Below are positions 17,875 through 26,252 of a DNA stretch of 64,000 bases, piece by piece. A model generated the notes under the pieces. That model saw only the letters and a list, made by a program, of their open reading frames with translations, did not search any database and had not been told where the DNA came from. How positions within the stretch are numbered: position 1 is the first letter of the stretch; every line of letters begins with the position of its first letter. Made by a program: the position numbers and the translations under genes. The DNA is from Pseudomonas sp. FEN (GTDB lineage: Bacteria; Pseudomonadota; Gammaproteobacteria; Pseudomonadales; Pseudomonadaceae): assembly GCF_904067045.1 (NCBI RefSeq), contig NZ_CAJFDC010000036.1, forward strand, positions 327,001 to 391,000. The letters run 5' to 3'.

Positions 17875-18864
17875 CTATGCCAGCACGATCTGGTTCTTGC
17901 CCTGGCGCTTGGCCTGGTACATGGCGCTGTCGGCCCGGGCGAACAGCGGGTCGAGGCTTTCATCCCCCGGCGTCAGGCTGGTCAGGCCCTGGCTGACGGT
18001 AACGCCGAAACTCTGACCGTCGTGGCTGAAGCTCAGGCGCTGGATCTCCCGTTGCAGGCGCTCGGCGATCTGCCGGGCCATCTCCGGTGCGCAACCGGGC
18101 AGCAGCACGGCGAATTCCTCTCCGCCGATACGCCCGAACAGATCCCCGCCGCGCAACGCGCCGCGTCCGGCTTCGGCGATCCGTTGCAACACCAGGTCAC
18201 CTTCGGGATGGCCGTAGTTGTCATTGATCTGCTTGAAGTCATCGATGTCCAGCAACAGGAACGCCAGGGGCGAGTCTTGCAACCGCGCTTGTTCGAAGGC
18301 GCGATGAGCACTCTCGAAGAAGTGCCGCCGGTTGCTGCTGCCGGTCAGTACGTCGGTGGTGGCCAGCCGCTGCAACTCGTCCTCCAGCGCTTTCTTCTCG
18401 GTGATGTCCTCGGCGATACCGACCACGATCACTTGCTGTCCCGGCTGTGCGTGGCGACTGATGAAGCATTTGTCGCTGAGCCAGCGGATCTGCCCGTCGG
18501 CACTGATGATGCGGTACTCACGGTCTTCCACCGCGCCTTTTTCCAGTACCTGGGCCAGGCTGCGTTCGGCGTAGTCGAGGTCGTCGGGGTAGATGCTGTT
18601 GAGCCATTCGTTGTAGTCGGCCAGCAGCAGGCCGGCCGAGCGGCCAAAGATCCGTTCGTAGGCGGGGCTGACATAGAGCATTTGCCGGGTGTCCCAGTCG
18701 AGGGCCCACAGCACTGCATTGACGCTGACCAGCAGGGAGCTGAAGAGTTGTTCGCGTTCGCCCAGGCGCGCGACTTCGCCTTGTGCGTGCATCAAGGCCA
18801 ACAGGGTTTCAGCGGCCTCGGGCCACTGCTGGAGGGCGGGGGATTTCGGGTTCTTATTGACCAT
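17875..18864 (-). CDS. PAS-GGDEF diguanylate cyclase
   Basis: A soluble 329-residue protein. A PAS domain spans about 42-155, ending with the usual PAC stretch (VGIAEDITEKKALE), followed by a GGDEF domain at 160-325. The active-site motif is GGEEF (247-251), a functional variant, and an RxxD inhibitory site (RGGD, 238-241) lies five residues upstream, so product inhibition is expected. The start at 18864 gives MVNKNP; a longer frame from 18942 has no better ribosome site. It is convergent with the HDOD gene. The PAS ligand is unknown. Confidence 0.9.
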   Translation of the reverse strand: MVNKNPKSPALQQWPEAAETLLALMHAQGEVARLGEREQLFSSLLVSVNAVLWALDWDTRQMLYVSPAYERIFGRSAGLLLADYNEWLNSIYPDDLDYAERSLAQVLEKGAVEDREYRIISADGQIRWLSDKCFISRHAQPGQQVIVVGIAEDITEKKALEDELQRLATTDVLTGSSNRRHFFESAHRAFEQARLQDSPLAFLLLDIDDFKQINDNYGHPEGDLVLQRIAEAGRGALRGGDLFGRIGGEEFAVLLPGCAPEMARQIAERLQREIQRLSFSHDGQSFGVTVSQGLTSLTPGDESLDPLFARADSAMYQAKRQGKNQIVLA

Positions 18865-19012
18865 CGGCACTGATCTCACAGGGCGTGCCATACGTGATGC
18901 GGGCACGGCCACACTACAGCCCGCCGGGATGGCGACGTGCACTTTGAGATAGGGGCGCAGCCGTGAAGTTCCCGAACGACGCGCCCAGTGAGGGGCGCGC
19001 CGATCAACGGTG

Positions 19013-20197
19013 TCAGGCGACAGAGGGGCGCAGCGAGTAGGTTTTCAGTTGATCGGCGAAATCGCGCAACGACTGGATGCCGCTGGCCTCGGCCTCGTGG
19101 ACCCAGTCCTTGATGGCGGCGAGCATGTCGTGGCCATTTGAGCTGGTCTTGACCCAGATCTGTTGCAGGGCCAGGCGTTTCTCGTAAATTACCTTGAGCG
19201 CCTGGCTGTGGGCCAGCATGGTTTCGATGCGCAACTGGTGCTTTTCGCTGAGCAGGCTGGTTTCCCGCGACAGCAGGCGCTTGGCGCGGTGGAACTGATG
19301 CCGGACCGAGTGATCGACCTTGGCCAGTTCCTGTTGCACCAGCGGTGCGATCACCAGCTTGCGGTACTGGGCCATGATCTGGAAGCGGTTGTTGAGGATC
19401 GCCATGGCCGTGTCCATGTCCAGGTGGCCCTTGCCTTCGACCCGATGGGCGATGGGCGCCACGCGTTGCACCTTGGCCAGGCGCAGGACGCTGAAGACCT
19501 TGATCCAGGCCCAGCCCAGGTCGAACTCCCACGGCTTGACCGACAGCTTGGCCGAGTTGGGGTAGGTATGGTGGTTGTTGTGCAGTTCTTCGCCGCCGAT
19601 CAGGATGCCCCAGGGCATCAGGTTGGTGGCGGCGTCACGGCATTCGAAGTTGCGATAGCCGACCGCGTGGCCGAGGCCGTTGATCACGCCGGCGGCCCAG
19701 AATGGAATCCACATCATCTGGATCGCCCAGACGGTGATGCCGATGGCACCGAACAGCAGCAGGTCGATCACCGCCATCAGGGCGATGCCGAGCAGCTTGT
19801 AGCGCGAGTAGAGGTTGCGTTCGAGCCAGTCGTCCGGGCAGTTCTTGCCGTAGATACGCAGGGTCTCGGGGTTACCGGCTTCAGCCCGGTACAGCTCGGC
19901 GCCGGTCCGCAGGACGGTGGCGAGGCCGAGGATCACCGGGCTGTGAGGATCGTCGACAGTTTCACATTTTGCGTGATGTTTACGGTGGATAGCGGTCCAC
20001 TCGCGAGTATTCTGTGCCGTGGTCAGCCACAGCCAGAAGCGGAAAAAATGTTTCAGGCCGCCGTTGAGCTCCAGGGAGCGGTGGGCCGAAAAGCGGTGCA
20101 GATAGACCGTGACGCCAACAATGGTCACGTGGGTCATCAACAGGGTGACCGCCACCACTTGCCAGGCCGACAGGTCAAGAAAACCGTTGTACCACAT
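19013..20197 (-). CDS. desA: Delta-9 acyl-lipid desaturase DesA
   Basis: A 394-residue integral membrane desaturase that introduces cis double bonds into phospholipid acyl chains under aerobic conditions. Three histidine boxes are intact: HRFSAH (34-39), HRKHH (71-75) and HNNHH (206-210). Four membrane spans are visible. The C-terminal 120 residues are charged and helical, as in Pseudomonas DesA. The ATG at 20197 gives the usual MWYNG start; frames from 20239 or 20254 would add 14-19 residues. It is divergent from the GGDEF-EAL gene at 20386. Confidence 0.92.
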   Translation of the reverse strand: MWYNGFLDLSAWQVVAVTLLMTHVTIVGVTVYLHRFSAHRSLELNGGLKHFFRFWLWLTTAQNTREWTAIHRKHHAKCETVDDPHSPVILGLATVLRTGAELYRAEAGNPETLRIYGKNCPDDWLERNLYSRYKLLGIALMAVIDLLLFGAIGITVWAIQMMWIPFWAAGVINGLGHAVGYRNFECRDAATNLMPWGILIGGEELHNNHHTYPNSAKLSVKPWEFDLGWAWIKVFSVLRLAKVQRVAPIAHRVEGKGHLDMDTAMAILNNRFQIMAQYRKLVIAPLVQQELAKVDHSVRHQFHRAKRLLSRETSLLSEKHQLRIETMLAHSQALKVIYEKRLALQQIWVKTSSNGHDMLAAIKDWVHEAEASGIQSLRDFADQLKTYSLRPSVA

Positions 20198-20305
20198 AGG
20201 CTGTATGGCCCTCGATAAAGTAAAGAACAGCCCTTGCATTATCACCGAGCCCACAGAGAAAACCAGTCGCTCTTTCAGATAAGAGTCGCGGGATGTTTCT
20301 TACTC

Positions 20306-20371
20306 TATAATTCCGGTCAGTTTGTAGGGTGATTTGGCGTTTCTGTAGGGCAATTTGGCCTTTCTAGAGGG
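20306..20371 (+). promoter_or_regulatory. Putative -10 and 21-bp direct repeats upstream of the GGDEF-EAL gene
   Basis: A perfect TATAAT lies at 20306-20311 without a clear -35. It is followed by two and a third copies of a 21-bp direct repeat (TGTAGGG..ATTTGGC.TTTC at 20323-20343 and 20344-20364, then TAGAGGG at 20365-20371), ending 14 bp before the start codon. The spacing of two helical turns is that of a multi-site operator, or the repeats could act in the mRNA leader. Confidence 0.45.
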
Positions 20372-20385
20372 AATCAGCACCGTTT

Positions 20386-22305
20386 ATGTCGATTTCAAAC
20401 CGTAATGCTCTAAGGGCAGGCCTGCTGTACCTGCTGCTGTCGATCCTCTGGATCCAGCTTAGCCAACGCCTGTTGAGCAGCGTTTTCGATCAGCCTGAGC
20501 AACTGGTGCATTGGCAGATCGTGCGCGGCTACCTGTGGGTGAGTGTCAGCACCGTGCTGATATTCCTGATCCACGCGCGTTACCAGCGTTTTGCTCATAC
20601 CGTCATGCACCTGATGCACAGCTCCGCGGATCGCGAGCGTTTGCGCCAGGCCGCCGCGGTATTCGATTGCACTCGCGAGGGCGTGCTGGTCACGAACAAG
20701 GACGGTTTGATCATCCATGTCAACCGCGCCTTTGTCGCCATTACCGGCTATCAGGAAGCCGAGGTGCTGGGGATGCGTCCGAGCCTGTTCAAGTCCGGTC
20801 GCCATTCGGTGGACTTCTACCAGAAGGTCTATCGGGCGCTGGAGACCACGGGCGAGTGGAGCGGCGAGATCTGGAACCGGCGCAAGAGCGGCGAAATCTA
20901 TCCACAATGGCAGACGATCCGCGCGATCCGTGACGACCATGGACAGCTCAGCCAGTATGTCGCGGTGTTTTCCGATATCAGCGCGATCAAGGACTCGCAG
21001 CACGAGTTGGCGCAGCTGGCGAACTACGATCCTCTGACCGGCTTGCCCAATCGCCTGCTGTTCACCGACCGCGCTTCCCAGGCGCTGGCCTCGGCACAGG
21101 TGCACAAGCGTGGTTGCGCCTTGCTGCTGATTGACCTCGATCACTTCAAGATCATCAATGACAGCCTCGGTCACAACATTGGCGACCAATTGCTCAAGGC
21201 GGTGGGCGAGCGTCTGCAGCAGCTCTTCGGCACTGGGATCAGCCTGGCCCGCCTGGGCGGTGATGAGTTCGCCGTGCTGGCGGAGAACTGCCCGCAGGTG
21301 GTGCAGGCGGCGGCTCTGGCACAGCGGGTGATCGAGGGCTTGAGGGAGCCGTTCCTGCTCGACGGGCATCAATTGTTCATCAGTGCCAGTATCGGTATCA
21401 GCCTGTTCCCCAGCGATTCGCTGAATGCCGAGCAACTGCTGCGCAATGCCGACTCGGCTTTGTTCAAGGCCAAGAGCGCGGGGCGCGAAGGCTATGCCTT
21501 GTACACCGAAGAACTGACCGCCCATGCCCAGCACCGGGTGGAAATGGCCGGCGAGTTGCGCCGGGCGCTGGAGCAGGGCGAGCTGCGGGTCTATTACCAG
21601 CCGGTGCATGAACTGCGTGGCAGCCGGTTGATCGGGGTCGAGGCGCTGGTGCGCTGGGAGCATCCGCAGCGTGGGCTGGTGTCGCCAGGCGAGTTTATTC
21701 CGATTGCCGAACGCACCGGACTGATTGCCGAAATCGATGCCTGGGTCATGGAAAAGTCCTGTCGGCAGATGTGCCAATGGCTACGGGACGGCATAGAGCT
21801 GTCCTTTATTGCCGTGAATGTTTCCAGTCGCCTGTTTGCCCGTCGTGAGCTGTACCAGCAGGTGGCGAAAGTGCTCGACGACACCGGCCTGGACCCGGCC
21901 CTGCTGGAGTTGGAGGTGACCGAAAGCGCGGTGATGGACGACCCGGAGGTGGCGCTGGAGCAACTGCATCGGTTGCGCGAACTGGGCGTGAGCCTGGCGA
22001 TCGACGATTTTGGCACCGGCTATTCCTCGCTGCTGCGGCTCAAGCGGCTGCCGGTGCAGAAGCTCAAGATCGACCAGGGCTTTGTCGCCGGATTGCCGTG
22101 GGACGAAGACGATGCGGCGATTGTCCGGGTGGTCATCGCCCTGGCGCAAAGCATGGGCATGCGGGTCCAGGCCGAGGGCATCGAGCAGGCCGAGCAGGCG
22201 CGTTTCCTGCTTGATCATTCCTGCGACTTGGGGCAGGGCTACTGGTTCGGGCGACCGATGCCAGCGGAGCAGCTTGATTGGCAGTGTGCTCCGGCGATTG
22301 CCTGA
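20386..22305 (+). CDS. Membrane PAS-GGDEF-EAL protein (dual c-di-GMP enzyme)
   Basis: A 639-residue protein with two N-terminal membrane helices (about 10-30 and 46-64), a PAS domain (about 88-200), a GGDEF domain (GGDEF at 291-295) and an EAL domain (EALVRW at 419-424, with DDFGTGYSSL later). No RxxD inhibitory site precedes GGDEF. Both catalytic signatures are intact, so either or both activities are possible. Its place between desA and oscA-sbp-cysTWA matches PA0285 (PipA, a phosphodiesterase) of P. aeruginosa, which favours breakdown as the net role; that link is from recalled synteny. Confidence 0.92.
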   Translation: MSISNRNALRAGLLYLLLSILWIQLSQRLLSSVFDQPEQLVHWQIVRGYLWVSVSTVLIFLIHARYQRFAHTVMHLMHSSADRERLRQAAAVFDCTREGVLVTNKDGLIIHVNRAFVAITGYQEAEVLGMRPSLFKSGRHSVDFYQKVYRALETTGEWSGEIWNRRKSGEIYPQWQTIRAIRDDHGQLSQYVAVFSDISAIKDSQHELAQLANYDPLTGLPNRLLFTDRASQALASAQVHKRGCALLLIDLDHFKIINDSLGHNIGDQLLKAVGERLQQLFGTGISLARLGGDEFAVLAENCPQVVQAAALAQRVIEGLREPFLLDGHQLFISASIGISLFPSDSLNAEQLLRNADSALFKAKSAGREGYALYTEELTAHAQHRVEMAGELRRALEQGELRVYYQPVHELRGSRLIGVEALVRWEHPQRGLVSPGEFIPIAERTGLIAEIDAWVMEKSCRQMCQWLRDGIELSFIAVNVSSRLFARRELYQQVAKVLDDTGLDPALLELEVTESAVMDDPEVALEQLHRLRELGVSLAIDDFGTGYSSLLRLKRLPVQKLKIDQGFVAGLPWDEDDAAIVRVVIALAQSMGMRVQAEGIEQAEQARFLLDHSCDLGQGYWFGRPMPAEQLDWQCAPAIA

Positions 22306-22333
22306 TTATTTTCGGCTTCAGGTCGAACGCGGT

Positions 22334-22505
22334 CTTGTGGCGAGAGGGCTTGCTTGTGGCAAGGAGGCTTGCCTGTGTTGAGGAGGCTTGCTTGTGGCAA
22401 GGAGGCTTGCCTGTGGTGAGGGGGCCTGCTTGTGGCGAGGGGGCTTACCTGTGGTGAGGGGGGCCTGCTTGTGGCGAGGAGGCTTGCCTGTGGCGAGGGG
22501 GCTTG
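22334..22505 (+). repeat. Nine tandem 19-bp REP-derived repeats
   Basis: Units of 19 bp (one of 20), alternating CTTGTGGCAAGGAGGCTTG-like and CCTGTGGTGAGGGGGCTTG-like versions, run head to tail from 22334. Each looks like half of a REP palindrome (GTGGCGAG...GGGCTTG). Two further units recur at 22682-22719. Confidence 0.9.
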
Positions 22506-22881
22506 CCCCCGTTCGGCTGCGAAGCAGCCGTAAAACCCGCGACTGCATTCCATCTGACACAACGAGGCTGCTGATTTCAGGGCCGCTTCGCGCCCCAGCG
22601 CGGGCAAGCCCGCTCGCCACAGAGGTTTATCCCGCGCTTTCGAGGCATCTATCTCCAGCGCAACCCGGTGAGGAGGACTTGCTTGTGGCAAGGAGGCTTG
22701 CCTGTGGTGAGGGGGCTTACCCCCGTTCGGCTGCGAAGCAGCCATAAAACCCGTGACTGCATTCCATCTGACACAACGAGGCTGCTGATTTCAGGGCCGC
22801 TTCGCGCCCCAGCGCGGGCAAGCCCGCTCGCCACAGAGGTTTATCTCGCGCTTTCGAGGCATCTATCTCCAGCGCAACCCG
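22506..22881 (+). repeat. Tandem duplication of a 162-bp REPIN-containing block
   Basis: Block A (22506-22667) and block B (22720-22881) are the same length and differ at only a few bases. Each carries GGCTGCGAAGCAGCC, CGCTTCGCGCCCCAGCGCG and GCGGGCAAGCCCGC palindromes. They are offset by 214 bp, with two 19-bp units (22682-22719) between them, so the whole 214-bp unit was probably duplicated. Confidence 0.9.
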
Positions 22882-22916
22882 CTTCGCTTCTGGTAATGGC
22901 ATTTAGTTATATTAAA

Positions 22917-22960
22917 ATTCTTAAATAGTATTTTTAAGAATAACTTGGCCTGTCTAAGAT
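22917..22960 (+). promoter_or_regulatory. oscA promoter with AT-rich inverted repeat
   Basis: ATTCTTAAA (22917-22925) and TTTAAGAAT (22933-22941) form a perfect 9-bp inverted repeat. GAATAA (22938-22943) is followed after 11 bp by TAAGAT (22955-22960), a plausible -10, about 60 bp before oscA. The same GAATAA-to--10 layout occurs before three other units here. CysB is the likely activator (inference). Confidence 0.55.
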
Positions 22961-23021
22961 TGCCCTCACGCCACAAGCAGTGCCCCACTGCCGGGGCCTC
23001 TCTCATTTCAGGAGCACGACC

Positions 23022-23204
23022 ATGAGCGCATCTCTGCGTAGCGTTGACGGCCAGGACGAAGCAACCATTCTGCGTGAGATCCAGAGCGCCTTGCGTGATC
23101 TGCGTTTCGGTGCCGTCGAGATCACCGTCCACAACGCTCAAGTGGTACAGATCGAACGCAAGGAAAAATTCCGTCTGCAGAACCCGGGCACCAAGCCCGG
23201 CTGA
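23022..23204 (+). CDS. oscA: OscA, small sulfur-starvation protein (YezD/DUF2292 family)
   Basis: A 60-residue protein starting MSASLRSV, with an AGGAGC ribosome site 7 bp upstream. The core (ILREIQSALRDLRFGAVEITVHNAQVVQIERKEK) is the YezD/DUF2292 pattern. In Pseudomonas the same gene precedes sbp and is known as oscA, needed for organosulfur use and for coping with sulfur starvation linked to chromate; its biochemical role is unknown. Here too it is followed by sbp 154 bp later and is preceded by an AT-rich promoter. Confidence 0.9.
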   Translation: MSASLRSVDGQDEATILREIQSALRDLRFGAVEITVHNAQVVQIERKEKFRLQNPGTKPG

Positions 23205-23358
23205 CCCCGGCGCCTTCCTCTGTCACAAGCAGAGGCCCGGCGGCTCGCCTGCGGGCGTTATCCCCCAGCCCGAGTCAAAACCAGAGCGTTCGAGCCCGAG
23301 TGCGGGTCGCAAGCGCCATAAGAAAAAAGCCAATACACCACCATTTGGGAGCTTCACC

Positions 23359-24369
23359 ATGTCGTCGATTCGCCGTTACGCCCTGGCCGCGCTCGCCAGT
23401 GCCGTGTTTGCCGGTTCCGCGGTCGCCAAGGATTACGAGCTGCTCAATGTCTCCTACGACCCGACCCGTGAGCTGTACCAGGACTATAACGCCGAATTCA
23501 GCAGCTTCTGGAAGCAGGCCCATCCCGGCGACAATGTGAAGATCCAGCAATCCCATGGCGGTTCGGGCAAGCAAGGCCGAGCGGTGATCGACGGCCTGCG
23601 CGCCGACGTGGTGACCCTGGCCCTGGCCGGTGACATCGATGAAATCGCCAAGCTGGGCAAGACCTTGCCCGAGGACTGGCAAAAACGCCTGCCGGACGCC
23701 AGCACCCCGTACACCTCGACCATCGTGTTCCTGGTGCGCAAGGGCAACCCCAAGGGCATCAAGGACTGGGGCGATCTGCTCAAGAACGACGTCTCGGTGA
23801 TCACCCCGAACCCGAAAACCAGTGGCGGCGCGCGCTGGAACTTTCTCGCCGCCTGGGCCTACGGGCTGAAAGCCGGCGGCAGCGAAGCCAAGGCCCAGGA
23901 CTACGTGAAAGCGCTGTTCAAGCACGTGCCGATCCTCGACACCGGCGCTCGCGGCTCGACCATCACGTTCGTCAACAACGGCCAGGGCGACGTATTGCTG
24001 GCCTGGGAGAACGAAGCTTTCCTGGCGCTCAAGGAAGATGGCGGTGCCGACAAGTTTGATATCGTCGTGCCGTCCCTGTCGATCCTCGCCGAGCCGCCGG
24101 TTGCGGTGGTTGACAAGAACGCCGAGAAAAAGGGCAACAGCGAGATCGCCGAGGCCTACCTGAAACACCTGTACAGCCCGGCCGGCCAGGAAATCGCCGC
24201 GAAGAACTTCTACCGTCCGCGTGACGCAAAGATTGCCGCCAAATACGCCCAGCAATTCCCGAAACTGGAGCTGGTCACCATCGACAAGGACTTCGGCGGC
24301 TGGAAAACTGCCCAACCGAAATTCTTCAATGACGGTGGTGTGTTCGACCAGATCTACCAGGCGCAGTAA
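23359..24369 (+). CDS. sbp: Periplasmic sulfate-binding protein
   Basis: A 336-residue substrate-binding protein with a typical signal peptide (MSSIRRYALAALASAVFAGS, cleavage after AVA at about residue 23). The mature protein starts KDYELLNVSYDPTRELY, the conserved start of Sbp/CysP proteins, and contains SHGGSGKQ and the GGARWNFLAAWAY segment of the sulfate site. It delivers sulfate, possibly thiosulfate, to the CysTWA transporter encoded next. A REPIN separates it from cysT, which may let sbp be expressed above the membrane components. Confidence 0.96.
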   Translation: MSSIRRYALAALASAVFAGSAVAKDYELLNVSYDPTRELYQDYNAEFSSFWKQAHPGDNVKIQQSHGGSGKQGRAVIDGLRADVVTLALAGDIDEIAKLGKTLPEDWQKRLPDASTPYTSTIVFLVRKGNPKGIKDWGDLLKNDVSVITPNPKTSGGARWNFLAAWAYGLKAGGSEAKAQDYVKALFKHVPILDTGARGSTITFVNNGQGDVLLAWENEAFLALKEDGGADKFDIVVPSLSILAEPPVAVVDKNAEKKGNSEIAEAYLKHLYSPAGQEIAAKNFYRPRDAKIAAKYAQQFPKLELVTIDKDFGGWKTAQPKFFNDGGVFDQIYQAQ

Positions 24370-24380
24370 GCCACACCGAC

Positions 24381-24480
24381 TGTAGGAGCGAGCATGCTCG
24401 CGAAGAGCGCCAACGATAACGCGGACATTCTGGATGAACGCGGTGCCCTTGAGACTTTCGCGAGCATGCCCGCTCCTACA
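24381..24480. repeat. REPIN between sbp and cysT
   Basis: An exact 100-bp REPIN: TGTAGGAGCGAGCATGCTCG at the left end is matched by CGAGCATGCCCGCTCCTACA at the right end, around a central AACGATAACGCGG-type spacer. Confidence 0.88.
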
Positions 24481-24545
24481 GTGGCCAGGAGCGCCCGCAT
24501 TCATTTGCGGGTTTTGCATGTCTGTTCCGTTAACCAAGGACCTTT

Positions 24546-25364
24546 ATGTCGCGTCGTATCTCCCCCGTCATACCCGGCTTCGGGCTGACGCTGGGCTACA
24601 CCTTGGTGTACCTCAGTCTGATCGTGCTCATCCCCCTGGCAGCGATGTTCGTGCATGCCGCCCAACTCACCTGGGAGCAGTTCTGGGCGATCATCTCGGC
24701 CCCGCGAGTGGTTTCGGCGTTGCAGCTGAGTTTCGGTACCGCGCTGTATGCGGCGATCATCAACGGCATTATCGGCACGTTGCTGGCCTGGGTGCTGGTG
24801 CGCTACACCTTCCCGGGACGCAAGATCATCGATGCGATGATCGACCTGCCGTTCGCTCTGCCCACCGCCGTGGCCGGTATCGCCCTGACCGCGCTGTACA
24901 CGCCCACCGGGTTGGTCGGGCAGTTCGCCGCCGACCTCGGCTTCAAGATCGCCTATACCCCGCTGGGGATTACCCTGGCATTGACCTTCGTGACCTTGCC
25001 GTTCGTGGTGCGGACCGTGCAGCCGGTGCTGGCCGACATTCCCCGGGAAGTCGAGGAGGCCGCCGCCTGCCTGGGCGCCAAGCCGCTGCAGGTGTTCCGC
25101 CATATCCTGGTGCCAGCCCTGCTGCCCGCCTGGCTGACCGGTTTCGCCCTGGCCTTTGCCCGCGGTGTCGGTGAATACGGTTCGGTGATCTTCATCGCCG
25201 GCAATATGCCGATGAAGACCGAGATCCTGCCACTGCTGATCATGGTCAAGCTCGACCAGTACGACTACACCGGCGCGACGTCCATCGGCGTGCTGATGCT
25301 GGTGGTTTCCTTTGTCCTGTTGCTGCTGATCAACTTGTTGCAGCGGCGTATCGAAACCCCATAA
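24546..25364 (+). CDS. cysT: Sulfate/thiosulfate ABC transporter permease CysT
   Basis: A 272-residue inner-membrane permease with six predicted helices and the EAA loop (EVEEAAACLGAKPLQVFRHI) that docks onto CysA. It pairs with CysW to form the sulfate channel. It is 176 bp after sbp and 12 bp before cysW. Confidence 0.95.
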   Translation: MSRRISPVIPGFGLTLGYTLVYLSLIVLIPLAAMFVHAAQLTWEQFWAIISAPRVVSALQLSFGTALYAAIINGIIGTLLAWVLVRYTFPGRKIIDAMIDLPFALPTAVAGIALTALYTPTGLVGQFAADLGFKIAYTPLGITLALTFVTLPFVVRTVQPVLADIPREVEEAAACLGAKPLQVFRHILVPALLPAWLTGFALAFARGVGEYGSVIFIAGNMPMKTEILPLLIMVKLDQYDYTGATSIGVLMLVVSFVLLLLINLLQRRIETP

Positions 25365-25376
25365 GGAGGCGCGAAC

Positions 25377-26249
25377 ATGTCCCAATCGTCCATTAGCGCC
25401 GCTTCCTCGGCCAACGCTGCCCGGCGTGGCAGTGCCGTCTCGCGGCGGGTCCTGATCGGCCTCGGCTGGCTGATCTTTGCGCTGTTTTTACTCTTGCCGC
25501 TGTTTATCGTGGTGTCCCAGGGCCTGAAGCTCGGCCTGGGGGCGTTCTTCAGCGCGATTTTCGAAGCGGATGCCCTGTCGGCGTTGAAGCTGACGGTGAT
25601 CGCCGTGCTGATTTCGGTGCCACTGAACCTGGTGTTCGGCGTCAGCGCCGCCTGGTGCGTGAGCAAGTACAGCTTTCGTGGCAAGAGCATGCTGGTGACC
25701 CTGATCGACCTGCCGTTCTCGGTGTCGCCGGTGATCGCCGGTCTGGTTTATGTGCTGATGTTCGGCGCCCAGGGGATCTTCGGGCCATGGCTGGCCGACC
25801 ACGATATCCAGATCGTCTTCGCGCTGCCGGGCATCGTCCTGGCGACCATCTTCGTCACCGTGCCCTTCGTTGCCCGTGAACTGATCCCGCTGATGCAGGA
25901 ACAGGGCACCCAGGAAGAAGAGGCCGCGCGGCTGCTGGGCGCCAACGGCTGGCAGATGTTCTGGCACGTCACCGTGCCGAATATCAAGTGGGGCCTGATC
26001 TATGGCGTGGTGCTTTGCACGGCGCGGGCGATGGGCGAGTTCGGCGCGGTGTCGGTGGTCTCCGGGCACATTCGCGGGGTGACCAACACCCTGCCGCTGC
26101 ACGTCGAGATCCTCTACAACGAATACAACCACGTGGCTGCGTTCGCCGTGGCGAGCCTGTTGCTGATCCTGGCGCTCTTCATCCTGCTGCTCAAGCAGTG
26201 GAGCGAAAACCGCATCAACCGCCTGCGCGCCAGCGCCGCGGAGGAATAA
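25377..26249 (+). CDS. cysW: Sulfate/thiosulfate ABC transporter permease CysW
   Basis: A 290-residue permease with six helices and an EAA loop (QEEEAARLLGANGWQMFWHV). The start has AGGAGG 8 bp upstream. The N-terminal 20 residues are serine/alanine-rich and cytoplasmic. It lies between cysT and cysA (3 bp to cysA), so the three are co-translated. Its ISVVSGHIRGVT-type segment with TNTLPLHVEILYNEY is characteristic of CysW. Confidence 0.95.
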   Translation: MSQSSISAASSANAARRGSAVSRRVLIGLGWLIFALFLLLPLFIVVSQGLKLGLGAFFSAIFEADALSALKLTVIAVLISVPLNLVFGVSAAWCVSKYSFRGKSMLVTLIDLPFSVSPVIAGLVYVLMFGAQGIFGPWLADHDIQIVFALPGIVLATIFVTVPFVARELIPLMQEQGTQEEEAARLLGANGWQMFWHVTVPNIKWGLIYGVVLCTARAMGEFGAVSVVSGHIRGVTNTLPLHVEILYNEYNHVAAFAVASLLLILALFILLLKQWSENRINRLRASAAEE

Positions 26250-26252
26250 GTC

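Noticed and set aside
22334..22505. CRISPR-like array of short repeats
   Set aside because: The 19-bp units are directly adjacent with no unique spacers, and no cas genes occur. They are REP-derived.
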